A stretch of DNA of 64,000 nucleotides from NCBI GenBank assembly GCA_036362985.1, contig JAYGXS010000003.1:49026941-49090940 (forward strand), given 5' to 3'. How positions within the stretch are numbered: the stretch's first letter is position 1; each line of letters starts with the position of its first letter. The notes beneath the pieces were generated by a model. It made no database searches. It saw only the letters and a list, made by a program, of their open reading frames with translations, and had not been told where the DNA came from. Origin of the DNA: Ligula intestinalis (Eukaryota > Platyhelminthes > Cestoda > Diphyllobothriidea > Diphyllobothriidae). The translations under genes and the position numbers were made by a program. Below are positions 1-9,262 of this stretch, piece by piece.

Positions 1-2380
1 GAGGACTGTTGCTTTCCTTGGGCCTGACGCCGAATAAACCCCTGAGATCACTGTGTTAAGCCATGATGTTTTGTATGTACACTGCATTGGAAAGGGTTTG
101 GCTCATCGCAAACATGTCAACTCATCGGGTTGTTCGTTGGTGACGCCTCGAGGCTGAGCTCGTCTTCATTGGTCCTTGGAAATTTGTATCTGAACCCTAC
201 ATTGAAATTCCTGTTGATGCGTGCCTCATCCGGATGCGTTACTTCTAGCAATTCGTAATGCGAGTTCGCTCGTGCAAAAATGTGTTTTCTGTGTCTAGTG
301 TGTGCATGGCTACTTGGGTTTGGTAGTATCACATCCTCCTATATCGCTAGCTAATGCTCATACCTACGGGCGGACACCGTTTTCCAGCTTGATCCACGGC
401 ACTTGGGGCCTTTCAGGTGACTTATTTTCTGTCGAGTTTGGTTTTTTTGTCTGGGTCGTTGTGGCCATATAAATGTCTTCCTCTGACGATGTTAGTTCAC
501 ACATCGCCGTACATCACCGTAATTTAAAAAGACATTATTTTTGTTCGACAAATTTCGCCAGTTTTTACTCGTTTTAGTAGTTTTTCGATGATCTACACTT
601 ATGGATGTCTAATCACATCATGTAGGACGACCTCAGAGTGTATGTCACAGCGATACGATGAAGTCTACTACGTCCTATCAGACTTTCCGTGTATGGGGAT
701 TTCGTAGGATGGGAGGAATTCTCTGCCGACTTCTGCTGCTAATCTAAATGCATTTCATGTCTAAGTGGAATTAGTATTATTGTAGTGCATTTTGACGAAG
801 CGAATTTATCATCTAAGTAGCACAGCTACAATTTCCGGCTAAATGCAAGGTTTTTATATTGCAATTTCCACTGGCAAGCCCGCTATTAATGAACCCCTAG
901 GAGCACTTTTTTAATTGTGCGAGTAAACAGTGCTTACGGGCGGGGATAGTCAATTAGAACAAGGCCTGCACAGGTTCATCCGCGGTTTAGGTTGGAATGA
1001 ATTATTCGATACAGCGCATCATCAAGTCTGGGGGAGTCGAGGTGTTCGGGGGAGTAACGTCAGCTGACGCCACTGATGGCTTCGAATCCTTTTAGTTCGT
1101 CTGTGAGCTGTATTTACCCCCAACTGAAAGTTTCAGAATTCGTTATACATGAACAGAGCTCCCGAAATAGCCAATTGGAAAGCCTGTAGTTTGTGCTCCG
1201 ATCGGTCGGAGTAGAATGCCACTCTTGTAAACTTAAGGAACTTCCTGTTGGTTCATTTGACCCAGTTTTGACCCTAACAGTTGTGGGAGATTTGTGCAAG
1301 GTTTGAAGTTAATCGTCCTGTGAGGTGTCTCAATTCTTGGGGTCTGCGTGGGTGCCAGCGTGCGCGTCAACCCGCGTGGATACAGGCTTGGCGAGAACAA
1401 GGTTGTTTATCTGATCCAATATTGGTGTGGGTGTATGTGTGCAGGACGTTGCCACGGCAACCGTCACATGATTGGACAGTGCTACATGGTTTTTTCCTCT
1501 TCTTCAAGTTGCACTTATGTAAGTTGGCACCAGCAAAACAAGCCTGCCTGCTACCGACAAGCTGCTTCGTGGCAACCTTAACTCCGTTCCTGCCCCGTTG
1601 ACTACTGATCTCGTCGACTAACCGATGCAAAACATTGGTCTGTAATGGTCGAGGGCGCCGGCTCCCAGCTCCAAATGCTGCAATAAGGCTGGAGTTTGGG
1701 ACACAGAATAGTGTAACAATGACCTTCTGATCGCAGGGTTTTATGCACAAGACATGAGACGATGAATTTCCCTACGCCAGGGAGTTGTGCTAATTTTTTG
1801 GGAGATTAGGATTAGTATAGCCGTTGGGGCTCGACTCAGAATTAGAATTATACTTACAACTCGATAATATTTACACTCCCTGAAATTCTGCACAAGACCA
1901 GGTGCGTTTTAAGTGCTCCCACTTCCGTGGCTTACCACCTGCAGTTCAAACTGAAACGTTTTGTTGGACCAATACAAACGGGTTAATTACATGCCTGATC
2001 CTTTGGGGTCACACTCCATCTATGTAATTTTCTTTAGGTCATCTGCACAGACCCACTTGCGTCAAGTCCGGACTGTAAGAGTAAGATAACAATTATCTGA
2101 CAGAGTAATTTATTCAGTTTACGCATTTCACCCTCAGAGCTCGGCAGGGGATAGGATGACCCAGTCACCAGAAGCCCGTAATTCTTTCCCAGTAAGAAGC
2201 TTTATTTTCGGGTCATACAGCAGGCCAGATTGTCAGCGGGGCTGCCCCTCCTTGTAACTGTTTCTTGTTTCCTGATTCCTCCGATTCTGTATCGAGCAGT
2301 AACGCGTATGTCAAACACTCAAGATAACAACTACCAATGTGCTACAGTACTACTAACAAATAGTAAAGGATAAAAAAGTA
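1..2380. other. Intergenic DNA, no gene recognised
   Basis: No open frame here matches a family I know. The stretch at about 240-345 resembles 14600-14700 on the same strand (shared GTGTGTGCATGGC-type words), so the left edge probably holds another old interspersed repeat. The part at 1330-1480 is GC-richer and full of GTGTG words. Short open frames on both strands look like chance. Confidence 0.5.
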
Positions 2381-2648
2381 CAAGCCTCAACAATGGATAC
2401 ACGCAATCAAGAACAAAGTGAGTCGGCTAGATCGCCTGACTCTAGAAGAAGGAACGACGTACATTCAACACCGCTGCGCAGGGTGAAACCAGTCTTGGGA
2501 GAGCGTGTGTGTGAGTTAGTGGGAGAGGGGGACGACCACTGCTTTTATAGAAATTCAAGAGCCGGCTTATGTGGCATCCGATTGATTTGAACCAGTGCGC
2601 GGAAAGGAAGGTGGTTCCTGTACAGAAGCAGTATAATGTGTCAGCGGT

Positions 2649-2665
2649 GGGGGGGGGGGGGGGGG
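2649..2665 (+). repeat. Poly-G run of 17 bases
   Basis: Seventeen consecutive G are seen. Similar runs of 10-12 G lie at 34594-34605, 37543-37554, 38213-38223 and 42141-42150. The true length is uncertain because homopolymers are often miscounted. Confidence 0.9.
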
Positions 2666-3172
2666 TAGGTGTTCAAGTGGTCCTCACCGCAGTCGTTACT
2701 ATATCGCACATGGAGGGAAAAATGGGTCAAGCGGTGTTCAGATCCGCGAAGCACGACAGCTGTTAGCTCTAGCCCGCTTTTCCGTAGCGGATATCCGCAC
2801 TTCAGGGAAGACGATGAATCCGGTTTGGGAAACACGCAAGCTGGGTACAAAACGAGGTGGGAGCTGCTGGCAATCCCGATATCTGGCAGGCAGTCCGCAA
2901 GTTGCTGTACTACATTTCACGGTGCACATCACATACTGCGCAGCTGGCGTTCAGCCAAGATGCTCATGGTCGATGCACAGTGACAGACACCAAAAGGCGG
3001 TGTGCGTGCCGTTGTGGCCGTATTATTTCTGACTACTGAGTGCTCTGTATTTTAAAGGTGACAAGCTGAGATGTCACCGTCTGAGTACATCCTGTTTGGA
3101 TCTCCAGGGTAGAACACGATAACAAGGGCGTAAAAGTGGAAGTCCCCTGAATGAGGGTTTTATTGTGCACAT

Positions 3173-3184
3173 AATTCGGAGTTG
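3173..3184 (+). repeat. Left 12-bp target site duplication
   Basis: The 12-mer AATTCGGAGTTG here recurs exactly at 3454-3465. The two copies bracket the hairpin element at 3185-3453, as expected for a duplicated insertion target. Confidence 0.8.
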
Positions 3185-3266
3185 CCAATGCAAGCTAACA
3201 TGCGTGTCTCAGGAAGCAATTGAGAAGAAGAAGACCCGATCGCTGGGACAATACGTTTATTCCCCT

Positions 3267-3304
3267 GACGTTTCGACATCTGTCGCGGATTTATCATCAG
3301 AGAC
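3267..3304 (-). ncRNA. Hammerhead-ribozyme-like core in PLE arm
   Basis: Read on the minus strand: GTCT, CTGATGA, 19 bases holding an imperfect hairpin (ATCCG-CGA-CAGAT), GAAA, CGTC, AGG. GTCT and the AGG after the GTC triplet can pair as stem I. ACGT between GAAA and the cleavage triplet is a palindrome, which would leave stem III with no loop and suggests a dimeric form. Three unpaired bases on each side of stem II are not canonical, so activity is uncertain. Confidence 0.5.
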
Positions 3305-3388
3305 ATGAGAAGGAAACAGTAGCAGAAACAGGTCCGCGACGGATGTCGAAACGTCAGGCGAATAAACGTATTGTCCCAGCGATCTAGT

Positions 3389-3451
3389 CTTCTTCTTCCT
3401 CTTCCTCTTCCTCTTCTTCTTCTTCTTCGTCTTCTTCTTATTCTTCTTCTC
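3389..3451 (+). repeat. TTC/TCC microsatellite
   Basis: A pyrimidine tract of TTC and TCC units forms the outer end of the right arm of the hairpin element. Equivalent GAA/TTC tracts occur at the arm ends of all related copies, so it belongs to the element rather than being an independent microsatellite. Confidence 0.8.
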
Positions 3452-3465
3452 AGAATTCGGAGTTG

Positions 3466-6400
3466 TTGTCTCGGGAAGAAGTGGCCGCGGGGCGAAGCCC
3501 GGGCTGATGCGGACTGCGCCCAGTCACGCCTGACAGTGTCTGCCAGTCTCTGTCAGTCCGATCTGTGCGAGTGAACATCCGATCCAGCGTTTTAAGGTAA
3601 TCTCGAGGGCGCATGACCTTGAGACTGCTCGCATTGAACAATGAATCATTGTTGGCTGTCGGCCGAAGGAGAAATTAATCAGGACAACCTACAAGGTTCT
3701 GCTGGCGGTCGGTTGGTCTCGGCTCCTAAAACCCTGGACGGCTCCGAACACTTATCCCAGCAGTCAACTTGTCGAAAGGTGGTGAAGTCGACAACAGGTG
3801 ATTCTTCCAAGTCGGAAGTCAGGGAAGGTTGACAAGGCTGGGCATTCATTACACTGAGAAATAACCTACAAAAGGTTCTAAAGAAAACTACTGTTCACGG
3901 TCCTCTTAGGCCAGCTGTTGTGTCTGCCTGTGCGCGTGGACTTAGAGAAACCCGGGATTCCTCCTTTGCTGCCTGCAGCCAATCAGGAAATGATGCACAC
4001 TGATTGGCGTCAAGCTCTCGTGCGGCTTCGACGCACCCTTGAGCGATAGGTGGGCAGTGTCGGCGGCATTTACAACGGATCAGACAAGAACGCGCGCGGC
4101 TGGTTGTCACGCGACATGGCAAGGCCTGCCAGGCAAAGAAAAGGCGAATCAGTGCAATGACGCTGACCACGGGCTATCACAACTCCACGTATAATGAGAG
4201 TATTTATAGGACTCCGTAAACCTTCTTCAGTAACATGAAATGACCCACATTTATAAGACCATTACACATTTTCCGTTACTTGCGGGGATTGTAAAGGCTT
4301 CATTTGCCACTAGGCATACTCCATAGGTATCTTTTTGTACTTTTTGTCAGTCTGGAGATCACTGACCGTCCATTTAAATACACTGGATCCCAGGGTGACG
4401 AGCAGCCCCATCTACGAGGATTTCAGGCAACGAGCCAGCCATTCGCAGAAAAGTTGTTTCGAGTGACGAGCTTCCGGAGAGTTAATGAGCTGTCAGTGCG
4501 TGCATGTGTCTGTGTGCGCCGTTGAGCCTTGCTCCCAGGGCGTGGGTCCTCAGTTGCCTGCAGCCAGTTAGTGAAATGGCTTGACAGGCGAAGAAAAGGT
4601 TGTTGTAACGATAGCCAAAGTTACGTTATCGCCGTGTACGTTACACCTTGTGTGAGCCCCCAGGGAAGAACACGACAAGAAGTGGACTAAAGTAGAAATT
4701 TTCGAGAAACCTAGTACAGCATAATTTAAAGCAAGCGAACGCGTATGTACAACGCTGGACCAATTAGGCGGTGGTCACAAGAAAGGCATGATCTAATTGG
4801 CTGGGTGAGTCATGAGAGTTGGCGTGTTAGTCTACCGCTTGGCAGGAGCTGGGCGCAGGTGCGTCACACAATGCACTTTCTGTGTGTGGGCGGGCGGGCC
4901 GGTTGTCTGGCTTGCGTTAGATTCCTGCGCCGGTCACGCTGTGCGTCTCATCACATGCACTCTGCGTGGGTGGACCGGCGGTCTCGCAACGGAACGCCTC
5001 GTTAGGGCGGCATGCATTTTGAGTAAAGATGGGCCCTAACAAAGCTGAGTCAACGCAGTGACGCTGATCACGGATTTCTACCAACTAATCGCATTCGCAA
5101 AAAGAACCCGAGGCTCGCGTATACGCCTAATTTACTGTGTCTGCTGTCTGGAAGTGTACATTATGTCCGAATTATATTGTTTTAATCAGACTTTCACCAT
5201 GCCAAAACACTGCGCCTGTAAGCAAAGCGAACTTCAATCAAACAGAACTGCGTATTGAAATTGATAGTAGATAGGAAACCAAAATAAACACGTATTAATA
5301 CTCGGCTGGTTTAGGAAGGACATCTTAAACCGCAAAATGCCTAGCCTGTAGCAGTAACTCTAGTGCCCTCTTCGCCGGCGTCCAGACAAGCTTGCTAACC
5401 AGCAGGCGAACATCGGAAGCACGACAGCCACCCAGGCTTGAGCTGAGGGTAGTCTGGGTCGCATTTACACCCCCTTGGCTATCTCAAACGTGTCAGCCAG
5501 TCTGCTTTGGCGCCCAGATGACCTTGTTACCGGATGACCTTAACAAATCACGCGCCCAACATCCAGACACTCACACTCCCGTGCCGACACAAGCATATAC
5601 AAGTGCGTAAACAACACAAGGCTGCTTACACGCTACCGAATGGACGCTTTGCTTTGCCACACTAGCAAACAACCATTTCACGGCAACCGACCCTGTCTAG
5701 CAAATAAATTGCTCCTCGTAGCTGGCTGACGTCTCCCATCAGATGGAAAGAAAGCAAAGTCAAGCATGCACCAAGGCCCACCGCTGCTAACGAGTGCACC
5801 TGCACTGAAGGCGGCCTCATGGACAGCCGATCACAGATGCCGCAAAGCTGTTCCCGCCCGGCGGTGAAAAAAACGCACGCACGCCTAGGTCGATGCAGTC
5901 TGTCCGGCAAATAACCTCCAAGGCCAATCCAGACAATGACCGCTCTCTGTGGCTGCTGACATGTCTGCTGCTAACCTCGCACTTATAGTAGGTTCACTAA
6001 CTCATGAAATCCAAGGATTTTTACAAGAAATTCCCGGTTACTCAAACGCAACCAAAGATGCGGCCCCAAAAGTCTTACAACAATAAACTAATGGTCGTTC
6101 TTCACAATAGGACATGCTGTGATTCATGAAGGAATATGACGTTTAATAGAAATAAAAGCTTTTTTAGCAAAGTGGAAAATTCCAAAAAAGTGGAAATCGG
6201 ACGTACTAGATTAACTTAAGTTCTACTTGTAGGGGATGCCCGTTTATACAAAACCACCAAGTGAATATAGCAGGAAAAGTAAAATTACGTTGGAAAATAA
6301 TCATTTTATGAAGTTTTCACATGTTAGTGCTCCCATATTAAGTGGAATGTAATCTATGGATGTTGCCGAGCAGCCCAAATTTTGAGTATATATTCCAATA

Positions 6401-6740
6401 CGCTTTCACGAAAATTTATAGTTTTTTCTTTCCTTTATGCATTGCCTGAGTTGCGTTGGACTAAAGCAACCACAATTACACTTGACTTGGCCGATTGAAA
6501 GATCACAGGAGTAAGATATTTCGTAAGCTCGCGTGCGGACATGCCGGGCAGTGAATAATACATTTTAATTTAATTGTCATCTGCGATTATAAACGTACCA
6601 TTTTTTGTACACTAAGAGTAATTGCCTTCCACCAAATATTTTTGCAATCATTTTGGGATTTTGATTCCGAAGAGGTTCAGATCTTCCTTGAAATCGTACT
6701 TACTTGTACTTGTTACGGCTGCGATCATGACTGATCTAGC
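3466..6740. other. Intergenic DNA with degenerate repeats
   Basis: No supported gene. A block at about 4650-4830 shares words such as GAACACGACAAGAAG and nearby CCAAT-type runs with 19415-19560 and, more weakly, with 3105-3170, so it is probably a copy of an unclassified interspersed repeat. The rest gives only short, unconvincing frames. Confidence 0.45.
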
Positions 6741-7172
6741 CTGCCTCAATTATGTCCCGAATGATGCTTCTTCAAGCGCGACGATCCATGGCCGCAGGCC
6801 TGGGCAGTGCAACCCATTCTCTTCGCCAGCGCCAGAGACCAAATACCAAAGGTCCGAGAACCAATCCCATGTCTTGACGGACCAAGTCGGGCCAGGTTTT
6901 GAGTTGACCCTCTCTTCGACGTTTCCAATTAGGCAACGGTTACATGTCGAGGGCACTAGCACTGAGCTCTCGAGGTGGGCGACGAAGAACGTTTCCAAAC
7001 AATCTCAGCCGTCTCTCCTGAATGGCCTGGGATATCCTTGTGATTTTTTTACAGCGAGCGCGGACTGTCTCATTGGAGCCGAAGTTGGTGTACTTCACCC
7101 GAAGGATGCTCCTCAGACAGTAGTTGTCGAAGAGTTCCAGTTTCTGTTCATCTTCCACGCGCATAGCCCAAC
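6741..7172 (-). pseudogene. RTE-like retrotransposon, C-terminal part (split by PLE)
   Basis: The minus-strand translation shows the C-terminal region typical of RTE-clade endonuclease/reverse transcriptases: a CWAMR-type word, then LRSILRV, then SN-VRARC and RRLRLFGNVLRR, followed in shifted frames by the tail. The upstream half of the same protein is at 8957-9262. The two halves are separated by an inserted PLE and share the 12-bp duplication at the break. Frameshifts and missing N-terminal domains make it dead. I assign the clade from motif memory, so RTE versus a close relative is not certain. Confidence 0.7.
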
Positions 7173-7184
7173 ATTCGCATTCGT
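7173..7184 (+). repeat. Left 12-bp target site duplication of nested PLE
   Basis: ATTCGCATTCGT here is repeated exactly at 8957-8968. In the RTE reading frame both copies encode the same residues, and deleting one copy with the intervening DNA restores continuity of the host element. Confidence 0.85.
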
Positions 7185-7321
7185 CAATAGTAGCGAATAT
7201 TCGAGTTCCAGGAAGCAGTTCAGAAGAAGATGTGATCACTGGAACAAGTGTTTTATTTGCCTGACGTTTCGGATTCCCTCGGGAATCCTTAATCATAGGT
7301 GATGATAACGCATTCATTCAG

Positions 7322-7440
7322 ATGCGGACATTCAAGGAACATCTAAACGCCGTCTTACCGGACATCCAATTTACGATGGAGGAAGAAGAAAACAACCAGC
7401 TGGCCTTCCTGGATGTTTGCCGCAAAGATGATGGTTACCT
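7322..7440 (+). pseudogene. PLE reverse transcriptase fragment
   Basis: The translation carries HLNAVLPDIQFTMEEE and the LAFLDV word that follow the catalytic aspartates in PLE reverse transcriptases, ending at a DDG. The next expected motif, KVFRKATNT, resumes at about 7873 after an insertion. The palm core with the YVDD-type box is not present upstream. Confidence 0.8.
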
Positions 7441-7546
7441 CCGACGAGCAAAAGCATTATCCCAGGATGGGCGCATCCTGAGGAATAGATCGGTGCACAA
7501 ACAAATAATATATACCCCCGATCTACAACCGGCTAGACATCGACCT

Positions 7547-7620
7547 CGATGGCTCAATGGTTAGGAGGTCTGCCCCTGACCGGTGAGGCGCGAGTTCGAA
7601 ACTCGGGTGTGGCGGCAATT
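7547..7620 (+). repeat. tRNA-derived head of SINE (A and B box)
   Basis: An A-box-like TGGCTCAATGGTTAG (about 7555) and a B-box-like GAGTTCGAAACTC (about 7592) are spaced as in tRNA genes, with a short T-arm stem CGAG/CTCG around TTCGAAA. The acceptor stem does not close and a full cloverleaf cannot be drawn, so this is a tRNA-derived pol III promoter rather than a functional tRNA. Confidence 0.65.
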
Positions 7621-7646
7621 TCAGCTGCTACACTAGAGTTGGCTAC

Positions 7647-7690
7647 CCGTGGCTGATGAGGGCCAATAGCCCGAAATAGCTATATCACAG
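7647..7690 (+). ncRNA. Hammerhead ribozyme candidate in tRNA-like SINE
   Basis: The invariant CTGATGA (7653-7659) is followed by stem II GGGC/GCCC (7660-7663 with 7669-7672, five-base loop) and then directly GAAA (7673-7676). Stem III can be A-U, U-A closed over AGCT, with the UH cleavage position at TA (7683-7684). Stem I pairs GTGG (7649-7652) with TCAC (7685-7688), including one G-U pair. All parts of a type I hammerhead are present with canonical junctions. The two-pair stem III is minimal. Confidence 0.7.
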
Positions 7691-7868
7691 TGCCATTGTC
7701 TACGCCGGAATACTCATATGAAAAAACAAAAAATAGGCGTTACTGACAGTTGGCTAGTAACATATCAATTATCAGTAGCTTTGCGGAACACAGTTGGTTG
7801 ATCCGACTCGCAAAAGAATTATCCCAGGATGGGCGCATCCCAAGGAATATATCGGTGCACAAACAAAT

Positions 7869-8058
7869 AAAAACTAAAGTGTTCAGGAAAGCAACCAACA
7901 CTATGGAAGTCATGAACTACAACAGCAACCACCCCAATGGTCACAAACGCAGCTGCGTTAGAGCGCTATTCCGCCTGGTGGAGACGTATTACAGCGAAGC
8001 AGAAGACAACGTTGCTGAATTACAATATATTCGACGGGTACGGAGAGCGAATGGATAA
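7869..8058 (+). pseudogene. PLE reverse transcriptase fragment, thumb region
   Basis: Resumes the PLE coding region after the insertion with KVFRKATNT and YNSNHPNGHKRSCVRALF, words characteristic of the region just after the palm in PLEs. The frame ends at a stop near 8058, about 90 bases before the GIY-YIG frame. Confidence 0.8.
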
Positions 8059-8145
8059 CCGCGCAATTTTGTCAACCAATGCTCACGCAAACGAGAGAAG
8101 AAGCCACGTCCAGCTGGTCAAAACGTTTGGCGAGCTCTTCCGTAC

Positions 8146-8811
8146 GTGAAGAATGTATCGGAAGCGGTTAGCCGTCTACTCAGCCCACTTGGAGTTGGAG
8201 CTGCGCACAGGCCAGAAGCAACGATCAGGCGCCGGTTCATGAGGCCGAAAGACCCACTGCCACGGCAGGAAACGGCTAGAGTCGTCTACCGGATCTGGTG
8301 TAGTTGTGGACAAACCAACTACTTCGGAGAAACTGGGAGATTACTACGGACGCGAATGGCCGAGCATGCAGCGGCGGTGAGGAAGAATAACACCAACTCC
8401 CAGGTTGCAGCTCACTCAACGGGACCCGGCCATATCTTCAATTTTGACGAGGCCGAAATTCTCGCAAGAGGGGATAACCGCGTGAGCCGCGAGCTACTCG
8501 AGTCATGGTTCTCAGGCCCCCAGTCCATTAACAAGCGCAACGATTTGGCGTTCCCATACAGTGTACTGAGAAGTTTCCTGAGCAACAGAATCAGTCACGT
8601 GGGAAGGACTGAGCACAGCATCAACTCCGACGACAGCGAGCATAATTGCCCTGCAATTATCCAGCCCGCATCCGACGCTGACGAGCAAACTGTGGCAATA
8701 AGTGAGTCGAACGCGAAGTGTCAAGCCAATACCGCATCAATCAAGACCGAAGCGGTGGCTACAGAAGTAAGCAATTATCACAAACACGCGGATGACCACT
8801 ATGAACTATAA
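8146..8811 (+). pseudogene. PLE GIY-YIG endonuclease domain
   Basis: An open frame of 221 codons. Residues 33-37 (RPKDP) lead into the GIY-YIG nuclease core: VVY at 46-48, a CSCG zinc-like pair, YFG at 59-61, GRLLRTR at 65-70 and the EH at 73-74. The C-terminal tail (from about 100) includes ILARGDNRVSRELLESW, which recurs in the copy at 57041-57553. In PLEs this domain nicks target DNA to prime reverse transcription. The domain itself looks intact here, but the upstream polymerase is broken, so the protein is probably not made. Confidence 0.85.
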
Positions 8812-8872
8812 CTACCGTGTAGCCTGTGCATGTCTCCACCCTATCTGTGCATGACCATGAATGTGTTATCGA

Positions 8873-8956
8873 CACCTATGATTAAGGATTCCCGAGGGAA
8901 TCCGAAACGTCAGGCAAATAAATCTCTTGTTCCAGTGATCGCATCTTCTTCTTATG
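8873..8956 (+). repeat. Right arm of nested PLE
   Basis: Contains CTATGATTAAGG, a perfect GGATTCCC/GGGAATCC hairpin, GAAACGTCAGG and an A/T-rich AATAAA, ending in CTTCTTCTT. It is the inverse of 7233-7306. Both arms share a CTGATGA that has become CTATGAT, so this subfamily appears to have lost a core guanine. Confidence 0.8.
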
Positions 8957-9262
8957 ATTCGCATTCGTATAGGAGAACGGACCGCACAGATGCACGGTAC
9001 ACGCAGATCTTTGTTGAGATAGAGATATCGCGTCGGGTCCATAAGCACTTCCGAAGGCTGGAGAACACTCGCCGCGCTGCATCAATTCGGGAGAATATGT
9101 CATCCTCACTCTGTCCATTCGGCAGCAATCTCGCTCCGAGGTATTTGAAACTGTTGACTTCTTCTAGTTGACAGCCACTAATCTCGAGAGATGTCTTCGC
9201 TTCGGTAGGGATTGAAATTTTCATCATGACTTTACAATTTTCACTGGCTTCAGTTAATTGAC
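8957..9262 (-). pseudogene. RTE-like retrotransposon, upstream fragment
   Basis: The minus-strand frame gives NSFKYLGARL, then IFSRIDAARRVFSSL, then LRKCLW and a run up to VLLYECE. This is the region between the reverse transcriptase palm and the C-terminus in RTE-type elements. It joins, across the PLE insertion, to 6741-7172. The YLG motif marks the usual thumb. The polymerase core and endonuclease are absent, so the element was 5'-truncated before or after insertion. Confidence 0.75.

Larger units (their letters stand above)
3185..3453 (-). mobile_element. Short PLE-derived hairpin element with inverted arms
   Basis: A 269-bp non-coding unit bounded by the exact 12-bp direct repeat AATTCGGAGTTG. 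It starts with a tail (CCAATGCAAGC) found at the ends of several related elements in this window, then a GAAGAAGA tract, then two inverted arms separated by a short spacer. The left arm, read on the minus strand, contains CTGATGA (3294-3300) and GAAACGTC (3267-3274), an arrangement like a type I hammerhead ribozyme. The right arm repeats GAAACGTC in plus orientation but lacks CTGATGA. The arms match those flanking PLE coding fragments at 7185-8956 and 56725-57704, so I infer a non-autonomous derivative moved by PLE machinery. Confidence 0.8.
7441..7868 (+). mobile_element. tRNA-like/hammerhead unit inserted in PLE, flanked by direct repeats
   Basis: This insertion breaks the PLE frame between its FLDV and KVFRKATNT motifs. 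It begins and ends with a 65-75-bp near-identical direct repeat (about 7444-7512 and 7805-7872; both contain TTATCCCAGGATGGGCGCAT and CGGTGCACAAACAAATAA). Between the repeats lie a tRNA-like promoter region and a hammerhead-type core. The layout recalls SINE-like ribozyme-bearing retroposons such as schistosome SMalpha. The long direct repeats may mean that the inserted unit was a partial tandem dimer. Confidence 0.6.
7185..8956 (+). mobile_element. Penelope-like element remnant nested in RTE
   Basis: A 1772-bp insertion bounded by an exact 12-bp duplication. It starts with the family tail (CAATAGTAGCGAA, a variant of CCAATGCAAGCGAA), then an arm in minus orientation (GAAGAAGATG ... CCTGACGTTTCGG, 7233-7306). 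It then carries PLE reverse transcriptase remnants (7322-7440, 7869-8058), a GIY-YIG endonuclease (8146-8811), and an arm in plus orientation (8873-8956). The arms are inverted relative to each other. The reverse transcriptase catalytic core is missing, so this is a 5'-truncated, non-functional copy. A 430-bp tRNA-like/hammerhead unit has inserted in the coding part. Confidence 0.85.

Noticed and set aside
1281..1750. Overlapping open frames of 77-127 codons on both strands
   Set aside because: They overlap one another in a GTG-rich stretch, show no domain and no splice or start context. They look like chance frames in compositionally biased repeat DNA.
3371..3574. Leucine-rich small protein
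   Set aside because: The leucine run is translated from the TTC/TCC tract of the hairpin element and is not a real coding sequence.
6622..7302. 226-codon plus-strand frame
   Set aside because: It is antisense to the RTE-like C-terminus, whose motifs are clear on the minus strand, and it runs into the PLE arm.
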